A program made the translations under genes and the position numbers. From assembly GCA_001969505.1 (NCBI GenBank), contig LSSK01001752.1, positions 1 to 18,143 of the forward strand: a stretch of 18,143 nt of DNA, read 5' to 3'. This DNA is from Zancudomyces culisetae. Its lineage: Eukaryota; Kickxellomycota; Harpellomycetes; Harpellales; Legeriomycetaceae. Position 1 is the stretch's first letter. Every line of letters begins with the position of its first letter. A model generated the notes under the pieces. It ran no database searches. It saw only the letters and a program-made list of their open reading frames with translations, and had not been told where the DNA came from. Below are positions 1 to 8,835 of this stretch, piece after piece.

Positions 1-216
1 CCAGGGAGAGAGTAAAGTCAGGAATTAAATAATCAACAAACTAGGCTTGTTATTATTACTTATTTTAATACTTTGTTACATAAATAAACACCAAAGCGGC
101 AAAAAAAATAAACACATTAAAAGAATAAAATAAAAAAGTCAAGTTCCGACAATAAGGAAAGCAACAAATACTAGATTGTAAAATTAATCTTTTTTTTTCT
201 GTGAATAGTCGAAGAA
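1..216 (+). promoter_or_regulatory. Upstream region of the Edc4-like gene
   Basis: This stretch carries no gene that I can support. It is A/T-rich, with a T-rich tract near 189-199 shortly before the start codon, which is common in fungal promoters and 5' leaders. I see no convincing TATA box and no upstream ORF of note. Calling it promoter and 5' UTR rests only on its position. Confidence 0.35.
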
Positions 217-3200
217 ATGGATTCAGATAAAGAAAGAATAAAGAGTCTACTGAACATGTTCAATCTTTCAGCCCCCACCGCACAACCCGAGGCTGAACCA
301 AAACCCGAACAGGAGCAAAAGGAAAGTCTGATGACCGAACCAGAGTCCAAAGCTGGAGCTGAAAAGAAAGAGAAAGAGAAAGAGAAGGATGGTATTCAAA
401 ACAAACCAGCTACTACAAAAGGCCAAAAAACACCAAGGACAACAAAAACTCCTAATACAGGAAATTCGGGAGCTACATTTCCACCAACCAGTGCTAGTAA
501 TATAGGCAATAAGAAGAACGGCGATAGTGAAAATGTTGGAGGAAAAGGAAAGAATGACAGTACACCAAAGATTTCATCCGATGAGCCAACAGTCTCCGGA
601 ATCAATGTGCTAACCATGCTTTCAAATGCCGAAAAGGAAAGTAGGAGGAAAAGGGCAGGAAAGGAACAAGAGCAAGAGAAGGAGAAGGAGAATGAAGGCA
701 TAGAGCACAAAGCAACGCCAAAAATTACAGGAAGTAGCGAAGAGGTGGTAACAACGCCATTTGATTTTATAAAGATGTTTGTAAAAAGTTCTCAACAAGA
801 AACGAATGGTAGTGATCAGCTGTTACAGCAACAACAACAACAACAACAACAGAAGCAGAAACAGCAGCAAGAAAAGCCGAGGACAAGAACCAAGGCCAAA
901 GTAGGCTCAGAGGAAGATGTGTCTATAGGAGAGACAAAGAGAAAAGTAGGAAAAGAAAAGGATAGGGAGAGAGAGAAGGAGGGTAGAAAGCTAAGAGCAA
1001 AGCAAATGAATAGAACAGATAGTGATAGTAGTGCACAGCATTCGAATAAAAATGAGCGAGAAGGAGAGAAAGGGGAAGTAAGGGTAGAAGCTGAGGGACC
1101 AAGAGATTTGTTTGCAGAAATTATGAAGGGTAATTTGACAGAAATAGACAGTGATACATATGAGGAACTAAGTGGTGTGAGTCAAAACAGTGTAAAGACA
1201 AAGAAAAAAAGCAATGGTGAAGGTAAAGAAAAGAAGGCAGAGGTAGCCAAGAAGAAGGTAGTGGCAGCCAACCGCAAGGAAAACAGTTACCAAATCAGAT
1301 ATGGAGCGGAAAAGAAAGGACAGAGTGGTAAGGCACCAGTGGAGGTAGAGTCTGTTCCTATAGCACTAGTGGCAACATCAATACCTAGCAATAGCAACGA
1401 TGCGAATGCCAGCAGCGGCACAACAAGGGCATTGGGAGTTAGCGAACGGTATATATGCTATGGTAAGAAATTGGGAGATATCCGAATCATTGATAAAGCA
1501 AATGGAGCTACAGAGCTTTTTAAGGGACACGAAAATGATGTACGGGATATTCAGATACACAACAACCAGCTGGTGGCTAGCACAGACAAAGATAATGTTG
1601 TGATTGTGTGGGAAGTGTCACCGACGTTTGCACACCAAAAAATCAAAATGGACCAGACGGTACAACAGATTGAGTGGATTACAATGTCTACAAGCGACGA
1701 GCCACACAAGCAGGGGCCAGTATTAGTTGTGGTTGGGGAGCGCAGCGTTGATTTGCTGGTAGCGAATGGACCAGCGATTGTTGCAACCAAGCAGATTTCT
1801 ATTGATTCCAAGATCCAGCGAGTAGCCTGGGTACAGCACTCCAATCAACTGCTTATTGTCAAAGCGAATGGCACACTGCTTAAGTGTACCGTCCATATTA
1901 CCAACAACAACGAAATCCAAGCAGGCAAGCCTGTGCGAGTTCTTTCGTTGTCTTCAGATAATGAGCGTGTTTCTGTTGACTGGATCCATGCTGTAACACC
2001 TCATCCACATGATGATACACAAGGTGGATACCTTGTTGTGTCACGTACAGGCCATTCTGCAATTGATTTGGTATGGATGGGTGTACATGAAGACGACTCT
2101 GCAATTATCCAAACTCTAAGTACAAAGGCTTCTGATGATGAGCATGCGGTTGCTGTGTATGATGATGCAACACGCACCGTTGTAGTTGCTAATAGTAGCC
2201 ATACTTTATTTGTGGCGGTTTCCTTGGTATCAACATCCAAACCTGGTACAAGTAACAGTAGCCTTACGTTCAGTACTGACCAGATACAGTTCAAACCAAA
2301 GGTCAATGACTCTCTTGTGTCAATGGAGGCCATTCCGTTGGCTCTTGATTCCAACTTCAAACCTACTTTTGGAGTTGGCCTTGAATTGTACTGTGTCTAT
2401 TCCAAGTCGATTCAGCAATTCAATTTGCTTTTGTTCGATTCTGCTCGTGACACTGCTCCTCCTGCCAACACTGTTCCTAACAACAATATTGTTGCTGATC
2501 TTGCTGTCGCTCACTCACACCAGCAAATCCCTCACCATCAGGATCTTCATCCAATCCTTCATCATCAGCCACATCAGCCACACCAGCCACATCAGCCAAT
2601 TATGCATCCCCTTCAACCACAACAACATACCCTTCCTCCTCCCGACAACTATGCCCACATTATCCAGTCTTCTGTCAATGCTGTTCTTAACTCTCCAGAG
2701 TTTAAACAATCCGTTGCCGACTCAGTTGCCCAGTCACTTTCGGCAATGGTTCGTGACCACATTGAGGCAACTGTATCTGAATCCATACGCTCAGTATTGA
2801 TTCCTGCATACTCACGGGCAACTTCTGAAATGGTCAACCAGATCCGCTCCTTCTACCTTGACAACCCCTCCAAGCTCGCTATGGCTTCTACTCCCAACTC
2901 ATATTCTGTGACTGTTTCTCCTCCTCAACAACAACTTCAACAACAATCATACAAAAAGTCTCAGCTCTCTGCTTCTGCCGAACCTGCTTCTCCAAGCAAC
3001 CCACCTTCCTCCATCAATTCTCATGTCAATACTTCTTCCAAATTCAAGATCAAATCCAGGGACTCCAAGGACAAATCTACTGACTCGTTTTTACTTGATT
3101 CTTCACCTCCTTCTCAGTCTCTTTATGATTACCTCTCTACCAAAAAGCCCGACTTCGATCCTACTACCGATATTGCTAGCATTACAATTCTAGCCGCCAA

Positions 3201-3474
3201 GCTAACTTCTGATGCTGGTTTAGCATACTCTAACATTTCTACATTTATTTCGACTCTGGACGTGTTGTTGAAGGCCATCAAGTCCAATACTGCGTACCTA
3301 AAGACCAAGTGCGCATCTGACCCTAACTTCAATACCAGAGTGGCTGCTCTAAAATTGCATCTTTCTGATACTCTAGACGAGCTTTGTGACATGGTATCTA
3401 GTAGCGATGATGATGTCCTGACCATCTCAAAGATTAGAGGTTTACAAAGATTATCTAGTTTTTGTTTTGCTTAG
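217..3474 (+). CDS. EDC4: Edc4/Ge-1-like mRNA decapping scaffold, WD40 protein
   Basis: One open frame of 1085 residues with no intron; the start sits in a good context (A at -3, G at +4). Residues 1-400 are low-complexity and charged (Lys/Glu/Gln), with a polyQ run at 204-212. A WD40 region spans about 405-745; it begins around SERYICYGKK and includes a typical blade (FKGHENDVRDI, then VVIVWEV). A His/Pro/Gln linker (about 766-808) is followed by a predicted helical stretch (812-882) and a helical C-terminal domain (968-1085). This order of disordered N-terminus, WD40, linker and helical C-terminus is that of Edc4/Ge-1/Varicose and fission yeast Pdc1, which bridge Dcp1-Dcp2 and other decay factors in cytoplasmic P-bodies. 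The length is close to the fungal family and shorter than the animal and plant proteins. Family assignment is likely. Partner binding is inferred. Confidence 0.78.
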   Translation: MDSDKERIKSLLNMFNLSAPTAQPEAEPKPEQEQKESLMTEPESKAGAEKKEKEKEKDGIQNKPATTKGQKTPRTTKTPNTGNSGATFPPTSASNIGNKKNGDSENVGGKGKNDSTPKISSDEPTVSGINVLTMLSNAEKESRRKRAGKEQEQEKEKENEGIEHKATPKITGSSEEVVTTPFDFIKMFVKSSQQETNGSDQLLQQQQQQQQQKQKQQQEKPRTRTKAKVGSEEDVSIGETKRKVGKEKDREREKEGRKLRAKQMNRTDSDSSAQHSNKNEREGEKGEVRVEAEGPRDLFAEIMKGNLTEIDSDTYEELSGVSQNSVKTKKKSNGEGKEKKAEVAKKKVVAANRKENSYQIRYGAEKKGQSGKAPVEVESVPIALVATSIPSNSNDANASSGTTRALGVSERYICYGKKLGDIRIIDKANGATELFKGHENDVRDIQIHNNQLVASTDKDNVVIVWEVSPTFAHQKIKMDQTVQQIEWITMSTSDEPHKQGPVLVVVGERSVDLLVANGPAIVATKQISIDSKIQRVAWVQHSNQLLIVKANGTLLKCTVHITNNNEIQAGKPVRVLSLSSDNERVSVDWIHAVTPHPHDDTQGGYLVVSRTGHSAIDLVWMGVHEDDSAIIQTLSTKASDDEHAVAVYDDATRTVVVANSSHTLFVAVSLVSTSKPGTSNSSLTFSTDQIQFKPKVNDSLVSMEAIPLALDSNFKPTFGVGLELYCVYSKSIQQFNLLLFDSARDTAPPANTVPNNNIVADLAVAHSHQQIPHHQDLHPILHHQPHQPHQPHQPIMHPLQPQQHTLPPPDNYAHIIQSSVNAVLNSPEFKQSVADSVAQSLSAMVRDHIEATVSESIRSVLIPAYSRATSEMVNQIRSFYLDNPSKLAMASTPNSYSVTVSPPQQQLQQQSYKKSQLSASAEPASPSNPPSSINSHVNTSSKFKIKSRDSKDKSTDSFLLDSSPPSQSLYDYLSTKKPDFDPTTDIASITILAAKLTSDAGLAYSNISTFISTLDVLLKAIKSNTAYLKTKCASDPNFNTRVAALKLHLSDTLDELCDMVSSSDDDVLTISKIRGLQRLSSFCFA
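826..870 (+). repeat. CAA/CAG repeat coding polyglutamine
   Basis: A run of mixed CAA and CAG codons encodes nine consecutive glutamines (residues 204-212 of the Edc4-like protein), followed by Lys/Gln alternation. It lies in the disordered N-terminal half. Such tracts are prone to length change and are common in P-body proteins. Confidence 0.9.
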
Positions 3475-3862
3475 TTTCGTTCTAAACTATCTTTTTATTG
3501 TTGTCCATTTTCGTTCATTTTCATCTTTTATAATTTTAATGGCTAATATTAAAAAAAGAAAAATTAAACTCAACAGTGCTAAAAAAAAAAGTGTGGTTCA
3601 GTTATTTATGCTCATTAATTTGTGATTAGTAATCCTAAAATGAGTATTATATATAATTTTTAATTGCTTTTTATTGTTGTTTAAATCATTATAAGGGAAA
3701 AATAAAACCCCAATCATCTTGTAAAATAAACAATATCAAATCTCACTTTTTCCCCCTCACAACTTTTTTCTCTGTATCTCTATCTCTATCTCTATTTCTC
3801 CCATTTCTCTTTTTTTTTTGACTTTGTAGAAAACAACTACTTGTAAAAGAAATACATAAGCA
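3475..3862 (+). promoter_or_regulatory. Intergenic: Edc4 3' end and TFB3 promoter
   Basis: No gene is seen in these 388 bases. The first part is A/T-rich and should hold the Edc4 3' UTR. From about 3740 to 3825 the + strand is pyrimidine-rich, including a short tandem of tatctc-like units near 3773-3798 and a T run near 3811-3820. Such CT tracts often lie just before transcription starts in fungi. No TATA box stands out. Confidence 0.4.
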
Positions 3863-5193
3863 ATGGACACATTATGGGAAGCCAACAAACAAAACATTCC
3901 TCCCTACATAGCGGACAACGATGTGTGCCCAGTTTGTCGAAGCGATCGGTACCTTAATCTGCAAATGAAGCTATTCATTACTCCCTGTTATCACAAAATG
4001 TGTTCAGCCTGTATCGACAGATTATACTCTATGGGTCCAGCGCCTTGTCCCATCCCTGGATGTAACCAAATTCTACGTAGAGCCAATTTCTACCAGCAAA
4101 TCTTTGAAGACTTGACTGTAGAAAGAGAAATTCGTGTGCGTCAACGACTATCAAGAATTTTTAATAAACAACAACGCGAATTTGCAAGCTTGCTGGATTA
4201 TAATAACTATTTGGAATTTGTCGAGGATATTACTTTTAAATTGGTTAATAACATTGATTCCCAAGAAACGGAATTGATGCTCGCTAAATACATGAATGAG
4301 AATAAAACATCTATCCAACATAACTTGAGCTTGCAGGTACTTTTTCTTGATTTTTTCTTGATTTTTCTTTTTTTTAAAAGAAAAAAGAAAAAAGAAACAC
4401 TTATAATCATGTCAGTAATATATACTTTTTTTGAACAATACTTTTATTCTTTTCTACCAATGTTAAATTTGCACGGTAAATACCAAAATAGAATAGGGGA
4501 AACAAACTCTATACCTTAAAACAGCAACAAATCTATGCTGCTAAAAACAAATCTAAATCCGAATACTTGAATCTACTACATTCAGAAAAAGAATCAAAGA
4601 AAAAGGCCAAACTAGATTTAATAAACCAATTGGTAATAAAAATAACTTGCCTTGACACCCACATTATATATAAACTTAAATAAGTGCTATTTATCTTTAA
4701 ATAGTAATAGTAATAATAATAATAGCAAAATTATACCAAGTCAAAAGACTTGTATTAACACATATTTATGTATTTATAGGCGAATAGTGATAAGGATGCC
4801 AAGGATATACTTTTGGAAAACGCTGCTAGTTCACTGAGAAAGTCAGCAGCATCATCTTCACACACCACCCAAGGACGTGTATCTACTGGTATCAGTGGCG
4901 CTGGTGGGTATTTCAATCCACTAGCCAAATCTACCACGTCTGCTTCTGCTTTTGCTTCCAATTCTGATGACGAGAATGTGGAAGTTGATCCATTTCTACA
5001 CTGTTACAATAAACCAAAGTACATTGATTCCATTAAACCCCACTACGTCGATGGAAATCCGGCTATTAAACCTGCCTTTTCAAACAATGCTTTGGCTGGT
5101 GGGTTTTCATTAAACATGCATTATAGATATTTGATTGAGGCTGCTATGAGTGGTATTGACCTTCCACCAAAGAGCAATGCGTTGAAAAAATAA
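3863..5193 (+). CDS. TFB3: TFIIH subunit Tfb3/MAT1, CDK-activating kinase assembly factor
   Basis: Three exons: 3863-4336, 4525-4632 and 4780-5193. All junctions are phase 0 with GT-AG ends and give 331 residues, close to yeast Tfb3 (321) and human MAT1 (309). An N-terminal C3HC4 RING has C22, C25, C42, H44, C47, C50, C62 and C67, with the fungal CPxxGC spacing at the last pair. The following segment (NFYQQIFEDLTVEREI, then FASLLDYNNYLEFVEDI) matches the MAT1 family closely. Exon 2 is a Lys/Glu-rich helix, and the C-terminus (about 270-320) resembles the conserved MAT1 tail that binds Cdk7-cyclin H. In the family the protein tethers and activates the kinase module of TFIIH, which phosphorylates the RNA polymerase II CTD. 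Retaining intron 1 would end the protein at 218 residues, leaving the RING without the kinase-binding tail. Confidence 0.95.
4362..4385 (+). repeat. Inverted repeat in TFB3 intron 1
   Basis: A perfect 10-base inverted repeat (4362-4371 against 4376-4385) with a four-T loop sits inside the 188 nt first intron of TFB3. It is almost wholly T and A with one C/G pair, so the hairpin would be weak. A longer A/G-rich tract continues on the right side. Confidence 0.6.
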
Positions 5194-5560
5194 CTCTTTT
5201 TATTCTTATCCTCCTTTCCTCGTTCCTGCTTTCATATCTGTTTTTCATTTGCTCTTTTTCTTGAGATGCTCTGTTTGTATATCTGCATCTATGAATAGAC
5301 TTGTAACAATTATCAATTATATTTCTCTGCTTTATCTTTTTGGATTGCTTTTAGCCTAGTAAATGAGATAATGTTTTATTAATCAAATAAATAATAAATT
5401 GTCTTTTAGTTGGACCAAATTGGGTTGTGTGAGAACTTGTAGTATGTTTTGATCCATTCACCACTGAAAAAAAAACCAAAGAATAAAAAGAAAACTAAGA
5501 ATGGAAGGGGGAGGGAGTTATAAATAAAAATAAAATAAAGTAAAAAAACCCAAACCCTAT
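5194..5560. other. Intergenic between convergent TFB3 and Rieske genes
   Basis: This is the shared 3' region of two convergent genes. AATAAA-like hexamers occur on both strands near 5370-5400. On the - strand a polypyrimidine tract and CAG at 5464-5475 precede an 18-codon open segment (5462-5409, stop 5408-5406) that looks like the start of a further exon. It is described under findings. Confidence 0.5.
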
Positions 5561-6672
5561 TTATCCAACTGTCAACATGTTTCCATCAATACTGTAATCT
5601 GGTACCTCCAAGTTCAATGGTGCTGGTCCCTTACGGATTCTTCCAGAGTAGTCATAGTGGGATCCGTGGCATGGGCAGTAGTATGCGCCAAACTCTCCTG
5701 AATCTTTAATTGGAACACATCCCAAATGTGTACAAATACCAACAACTACCAACCATTCTGGGATCTTGACTCTGTCCGCATCATTTTGTGGATCAATCAG
5801 AGAAGCCACATTGACACTTCTTGAAAGTTCAATTTGTTCTTGTGTACGGTGGCGCACAAACACTGGCTTGCCTCTCCACTTGAGTGTTACTGAACTACCT
5901 ACTGGAATCTTGGCCAAATCAACTTCAATCTTGGACACTGCCAATACGTCTGCTGATGCTGCCATATTTACCAAAAACTCATGTACTGAGTTTTGTGCTG
6001 CTGCTGTAACAACGGCTCCAGTTGCTCCCAACATGAAGTAGCTGAATACTCTTGAACGATCAGTACTTCCTTCGGCATCGCTCTTTGCATATCCTCCGAA
6101 TGATGGAACTTTACTGGATCCTGGTCCTGAGGCGTAACTACCATATCTGCGTTGAGCAACTATTCCGGTTGCCTTTGCTATTTTTTGTTTTATTTTAGTT
6201 TGTTTCGATTAGTATGTTTTTATACCCTTTTGTTATTGACAAGTTGTTCGAATATCTTTATTTCCTCTTCCATTTATTATTTTTAAATTTTCTCTTCATT
6301 CAGTTCCATCTAAGATTAGAAATAAACCCTTTCTCTCATCTCCTTCACAAAATCTCCCTCTCTCCCTCCTCCTCCTCCTCCTCCATACAATATTTGTACA
6401 CATTTCACACAACCAACAAATTCAAAATACATTGAAAAAGAAAGGCTTTCACCTCAATCTATCTGGAATATTCTAATGCTTGATTTATAAAATTTACCTG
6501 TGTATTTGGTTGCATTCAACATATTTTTTTTACCACCAAAAGTAATTTGGCTATTACTAGTATTATTCACGTCAACTACTTTACCTGAATTGGGGAATGC
6601 CGATTTGAACAACTGCTTTGTGGCTGGTGCAGTATAGAATGTCTTGTTACTTAGTACCTTTGAAAAGTTCAT
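5561..6672 (-). CDS. RIP1: Rieske iron-sulfur subunit of the cytochrome bc1 complex
   Basis: Two exons on the - strand: 6672-6585 and 6177-5561. They are joined across a 407 nt phase-1 intron with donor CAG|GTAAAG, making 234 residues (yeast Rip1 has 215). The N-terminus is basic and Ser/Ala-rich with AQRRYGSYA near 35-45, a typical mitochondrial presequence. A single membrane segment lies at about 73-98 and is followed by the hinge MAASADV. The cluster boxes are intact: CTHLGC (C178, H180, C183) and CPCHGSH (C197, C199, H200). By family knowledge C178, H180, C197 and H200 bind the 2Fe-2S cluster and C183-C199 form the disulfide. The tail (GPAPLNLEVPDY, ending MLTVG) is standard. The protein passes electrons from ubiquinol to cytochrome c1 in the inner membrane. 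The intron is the longest in the window and could hide a small exon, but the direct join restores a good sequence. Confidence 0.96.
6352..6384 (-). repeat. Pyrimidine tract with (TCC)n inside the Rieske intron
   Basis: The + strand reads CT-rich ending in six TCC-type units. The Rieske pre-mRNA therefore carries a GGA repeat. Four or more GGA units are known to be able to form G-quadruplex-type folds. Any role here is inference. Confidence 0.8.
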
Positions 6673-7965
6673 TTTGTTTTGTTTTCCTTGGCTCCTTTAC
6701 TGTAATTTAAATTCAATAGTCGTTTGTTTTATCTATTCGTTTTCATCTAAAATCTAAAATGAAATTTTATGAATCGGCAAACAATCGAACAAAGGTTTTA
6801 AAAAAAAATCAGCTAAAACACAAAAAAAAAGAGATTAATGAGATTAGTAAAATTATTGATAGTAAGTGTTATTTTTTTTTAATAGGTTTTTCTGTTATCC
6901 CATTTTTCTTTTTTTTTCTACCTCATTTTTCGTTTTGCACCATTTCAATTTCCACCTTGTGTTTTTTTTTTGCTCCAACTTCCCTTTCTTTTTCAATTGA
7001 TAACGGTAAAATTTTTTTTAGTTTAATATTATTCGCAGCTACACAAAATAAAGAACTGAAAACGATTGTAAGATTACAGTATTTATTCGTGCTGATAAGA
7101 GGGCCACTAAACCTTTTCTATTTTCTATTTTCTATTTTCTGTTTCTTTTTTGGTATTTGGCGCAAATTCAAATCTATCTACTTTGCTATGATTTAATACG
7201 TTGTTTGGATTTTGTCTTTTGCAAAACAAGCCAATACACTACACCCATTACATACAACACTTCAAAAATGCACCAAAGTCCTTTCTCTCTAGTTACAGCT
7301 CGGCTGTTATATTCGTACATACACATTATTAAGGAATGATATACTGCCTGCATTTACACTGTTTTTCTTGAACAAATAAACAGTAAACAAGGGAAACATG
7401 ATTACCAGGCTACATAAGATTGTGGTTTTCGAATACCATGTTTCTGTTTAGCTACTCGCATTTTTTGTATGTTACGTGCAAAGTAGAATAGTATGATATT
7501 CCGAGCGCAATGTGTCAATACAGCAGTGCCAAATACAAGGGAGTGTCTGATGTTTGCTTTACACAAATTTTAATAGTATGTGCTACTGTTTACACACCAA
7601 CAAATGAAAATAAAAACAAAGTGCTAAACTGCTAGCTTTTCTTTAAAATATAAACGAAACTGACTTTACCACAAAGTTCATCTCACATCTTTTTCCTCCC
7701 TATATAGAGGCATGTAGCCAACCTAATAAACTGGCTTATACTGTGATATATACCCATTACTTTTATCTTTTAAACTTTTTACTTTTTTTTCTGTATCTAT
7801 GAATTGTATGCACAGAGAAAGCCATTTCATAGTAATTATTAAGCTATGTTACTACGTATTAAATACACTATATACTGCTTGGAGTATAAAAAAAAGCCTT
7901 TTCCATAGTTTTGAAGTCTATGTATTTCATCCGGGGTATATAGCAAGACACAAAGTGTAAGAAGC

Positions 7966-7976
7966 AGGGGGAGGGG
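7966..7976 (+). promoter_or_regulatory. Two AGGGG elements (STRE-like)
   Basis: Two adjacent AGGGG blocks lie about 20 bases upstream of the TATA box of the secreted-protein gene. In yeasts AGGGG is the stress-response element bound by Msn2/4-type zinc fingers. Whether this fungus uses it so is not known. Confidence 0.35.
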
Positions 7977-7994
7977 ATGAGGAAGCAAGAAAGG

Positions 7995-8002
7995 TATAAA
8001 TA
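7995..8002 (+). promoter_or_regulatory. TATA box (TATAAATA)
   Basis: A canonical TATAAATA occurs 208 bases before the start codon of the secreted-protein gene. A transcription start about 30-40 bases downstream (near 8025-8040) would place the leader just before the 5' UTR intron. It is the clearest core promoter in the window and suggests a strongly or inducibly expressed gene. Confidence 0.65.
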
Positions 8003-8084
8003 GATAGCCAGCATACCTACTTATGCCATCAACACAACACTTAGCAAAAGCAATAGTATCGCAGTCATCGCAAATTGACTAAAG

Positions 8085-8165
8085 GTAAGTACAACTAGCT
8101 ACAAAGATTGTAGGCTTTATCGCGGGGCCAACTTGCTAATACATGATCTAACTACTCTAAAATAG
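8085..8165 (+). other. 5' UTR intron of the secreted-protein gene
   Basis: The leader shows a consensus donor (AAAG|GTAAGT), a CTAAC branch site at 8148-8152 and an AATAG acceptor 13 bases further on, giving an 81 nt intron, the usual size in this window. It lies between the TATA box and the start codon at 8203, so it would be spliced from the 5' UTR. Leader introns often raise expression of highly transcribed genes. Confidence 0.7.
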
Positions 8166-8202
8166 TAACACAAACAAGCAAAACACTCAGTTAAAAGTAG
8201 CA

Positions 8203-8835
8203 ATGCCGTCTTTAAAAGCCACCATTGGTATGCTCACAATCTCAGCTCTTTCCATGTATTCAATGGCTGAGGAGAAAGCAAAAGTAGCAGAGGTAAAGGA
8301 GGAGATCATCCCTCCAGTCAAAAAAGATGGCTATGGGTATGAAAAGGAGCATGGCCATGCAAATTATGGTTGGTTTGGCTGTAAATGGTTCAACCCAAAG
8401 AAACATGGGTACGGAGATAAGCATGAGCATGGATATGGACATGGATATGGACATGACCATGAACGTAGCGAATATCCCCCATTCCAGAAACGTTCTGGTG
8501 AATATGTAGCTCCGGAACCCAAGTATGAGGGTGTAGAATACAATCCATATGCAGATACATATGGCAAGTACAAAGGCTCTGAGGTTGGTGATAAATACCA
8601 GAAGCATAACTATGAGCGTGGCTATGAGAACCAGTACTATGAACCAAGGATGGGAGACAAGCACCATGATAAAAGATGCCATGGAAACAGCTACAAATGT
8701 GTTGGCTTTAATAAAAGCAAGTATTTGCAGTGTGACCATGGACGTTACATTGTCCGCAACTGTGGACCTGGAACTGTGTGCCGCCAAAATGGTAAACACA
8801 GTATTTACTGTGGATACCCATCCTACTTTTATTAA
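8203..8835 (+). CDS. Secreted His/Tyr/Gly-rich protein with C-terminal CBM19-like cysteine domain
   Basis: A single coding exon of 210 residues. Residues 1-22 form a signal peptide with a likely cut after SMA, before EEKAK. An acidic/basic segment (23-41) precedes a His/Tyr/Gly-rich region (about 42-156) with GYGH-type repeats at 76-86. Two Lys-Arg pairs (96-97 and 157-158) look like Kex2 sites; the second lies directly before the C-terminal domain. That domain (159-206) has six cysteines at 159, 166, 177, 187, 193 and 203, with CDHGRYIVRNCGPGTVC at its core. This resembles the CBM19 chitin-binding pattern (CxxG..C, then CAPGTxC) found in fungal chitinases and small secreted proteins. Binding of chitin at the wall, and metal binding by the His clusters, are inferences. 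There is no catalytic domain. The domain match is from memory of the pattern, not a search. Confidence 0.85.
   Translation: MPSLKATIGMLTISALSMYSMAEEKAKVAEVKEEIIPPVKKDGYGYEKEHGHANYGWFGCKWFNPKKHGYGDKHEHGYGHGYGHDHERSEYPPFQKRSGEYVAPEPKYEGVEYNPYADTYGKYKGSEVGDKYQKHNYERGYENQYYEPRMGDKHHDKRCHGNSYKCVGFNKSKYLQCDHGRYIVRNCGPGTVCRQNGKHSIYCGYPSYFY

Larger units (their letters stand above)
6673..8202. other. Long gene-poor region between divergent Rieske and secreted-protein genes
   Basis: I see no supported gene in these 1.5 kb. Open frames here (for example 6759-7196, +) are Phe/Lys/Ile-rich translations of T and A runs and show no domain or codon pattern. Bases 7115-7145 hold three to four copies of a tctattt-type unit. 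The left end should carry the Rieske promoter and the right end (about 7900-8202) a well-formed promoter, leader and 5' UTR intron, listed separately. The middle (7200-7900) shows nothing I can name. Confidence 0.5.

Noticed and set aside
396-3425. Several - strand and alternate-frame ORFs within the Edc4 gene
   Set aside because: They are shadows of a 1085-codon frame with WD40 landmarks; the longest on the - strand is the complement of Lys/Glu-rich codons.
6759-7196. 145-codon + frame, Phe-rich and partly membrane-like
   Set aside because: It translates T and A homopolymer runs; there is no domain, no codon preference and no sensible segment order.
8260-8799. 179-codon open frame on the - strand
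   Set aside because: It is antisense to the secreted His-rich gene. Its Ile/Met/Leu-rich repeats are the complement of His/Tyr/Gly codons, while the + frame has a signal peptide, patterned cysteines and its own promoter.
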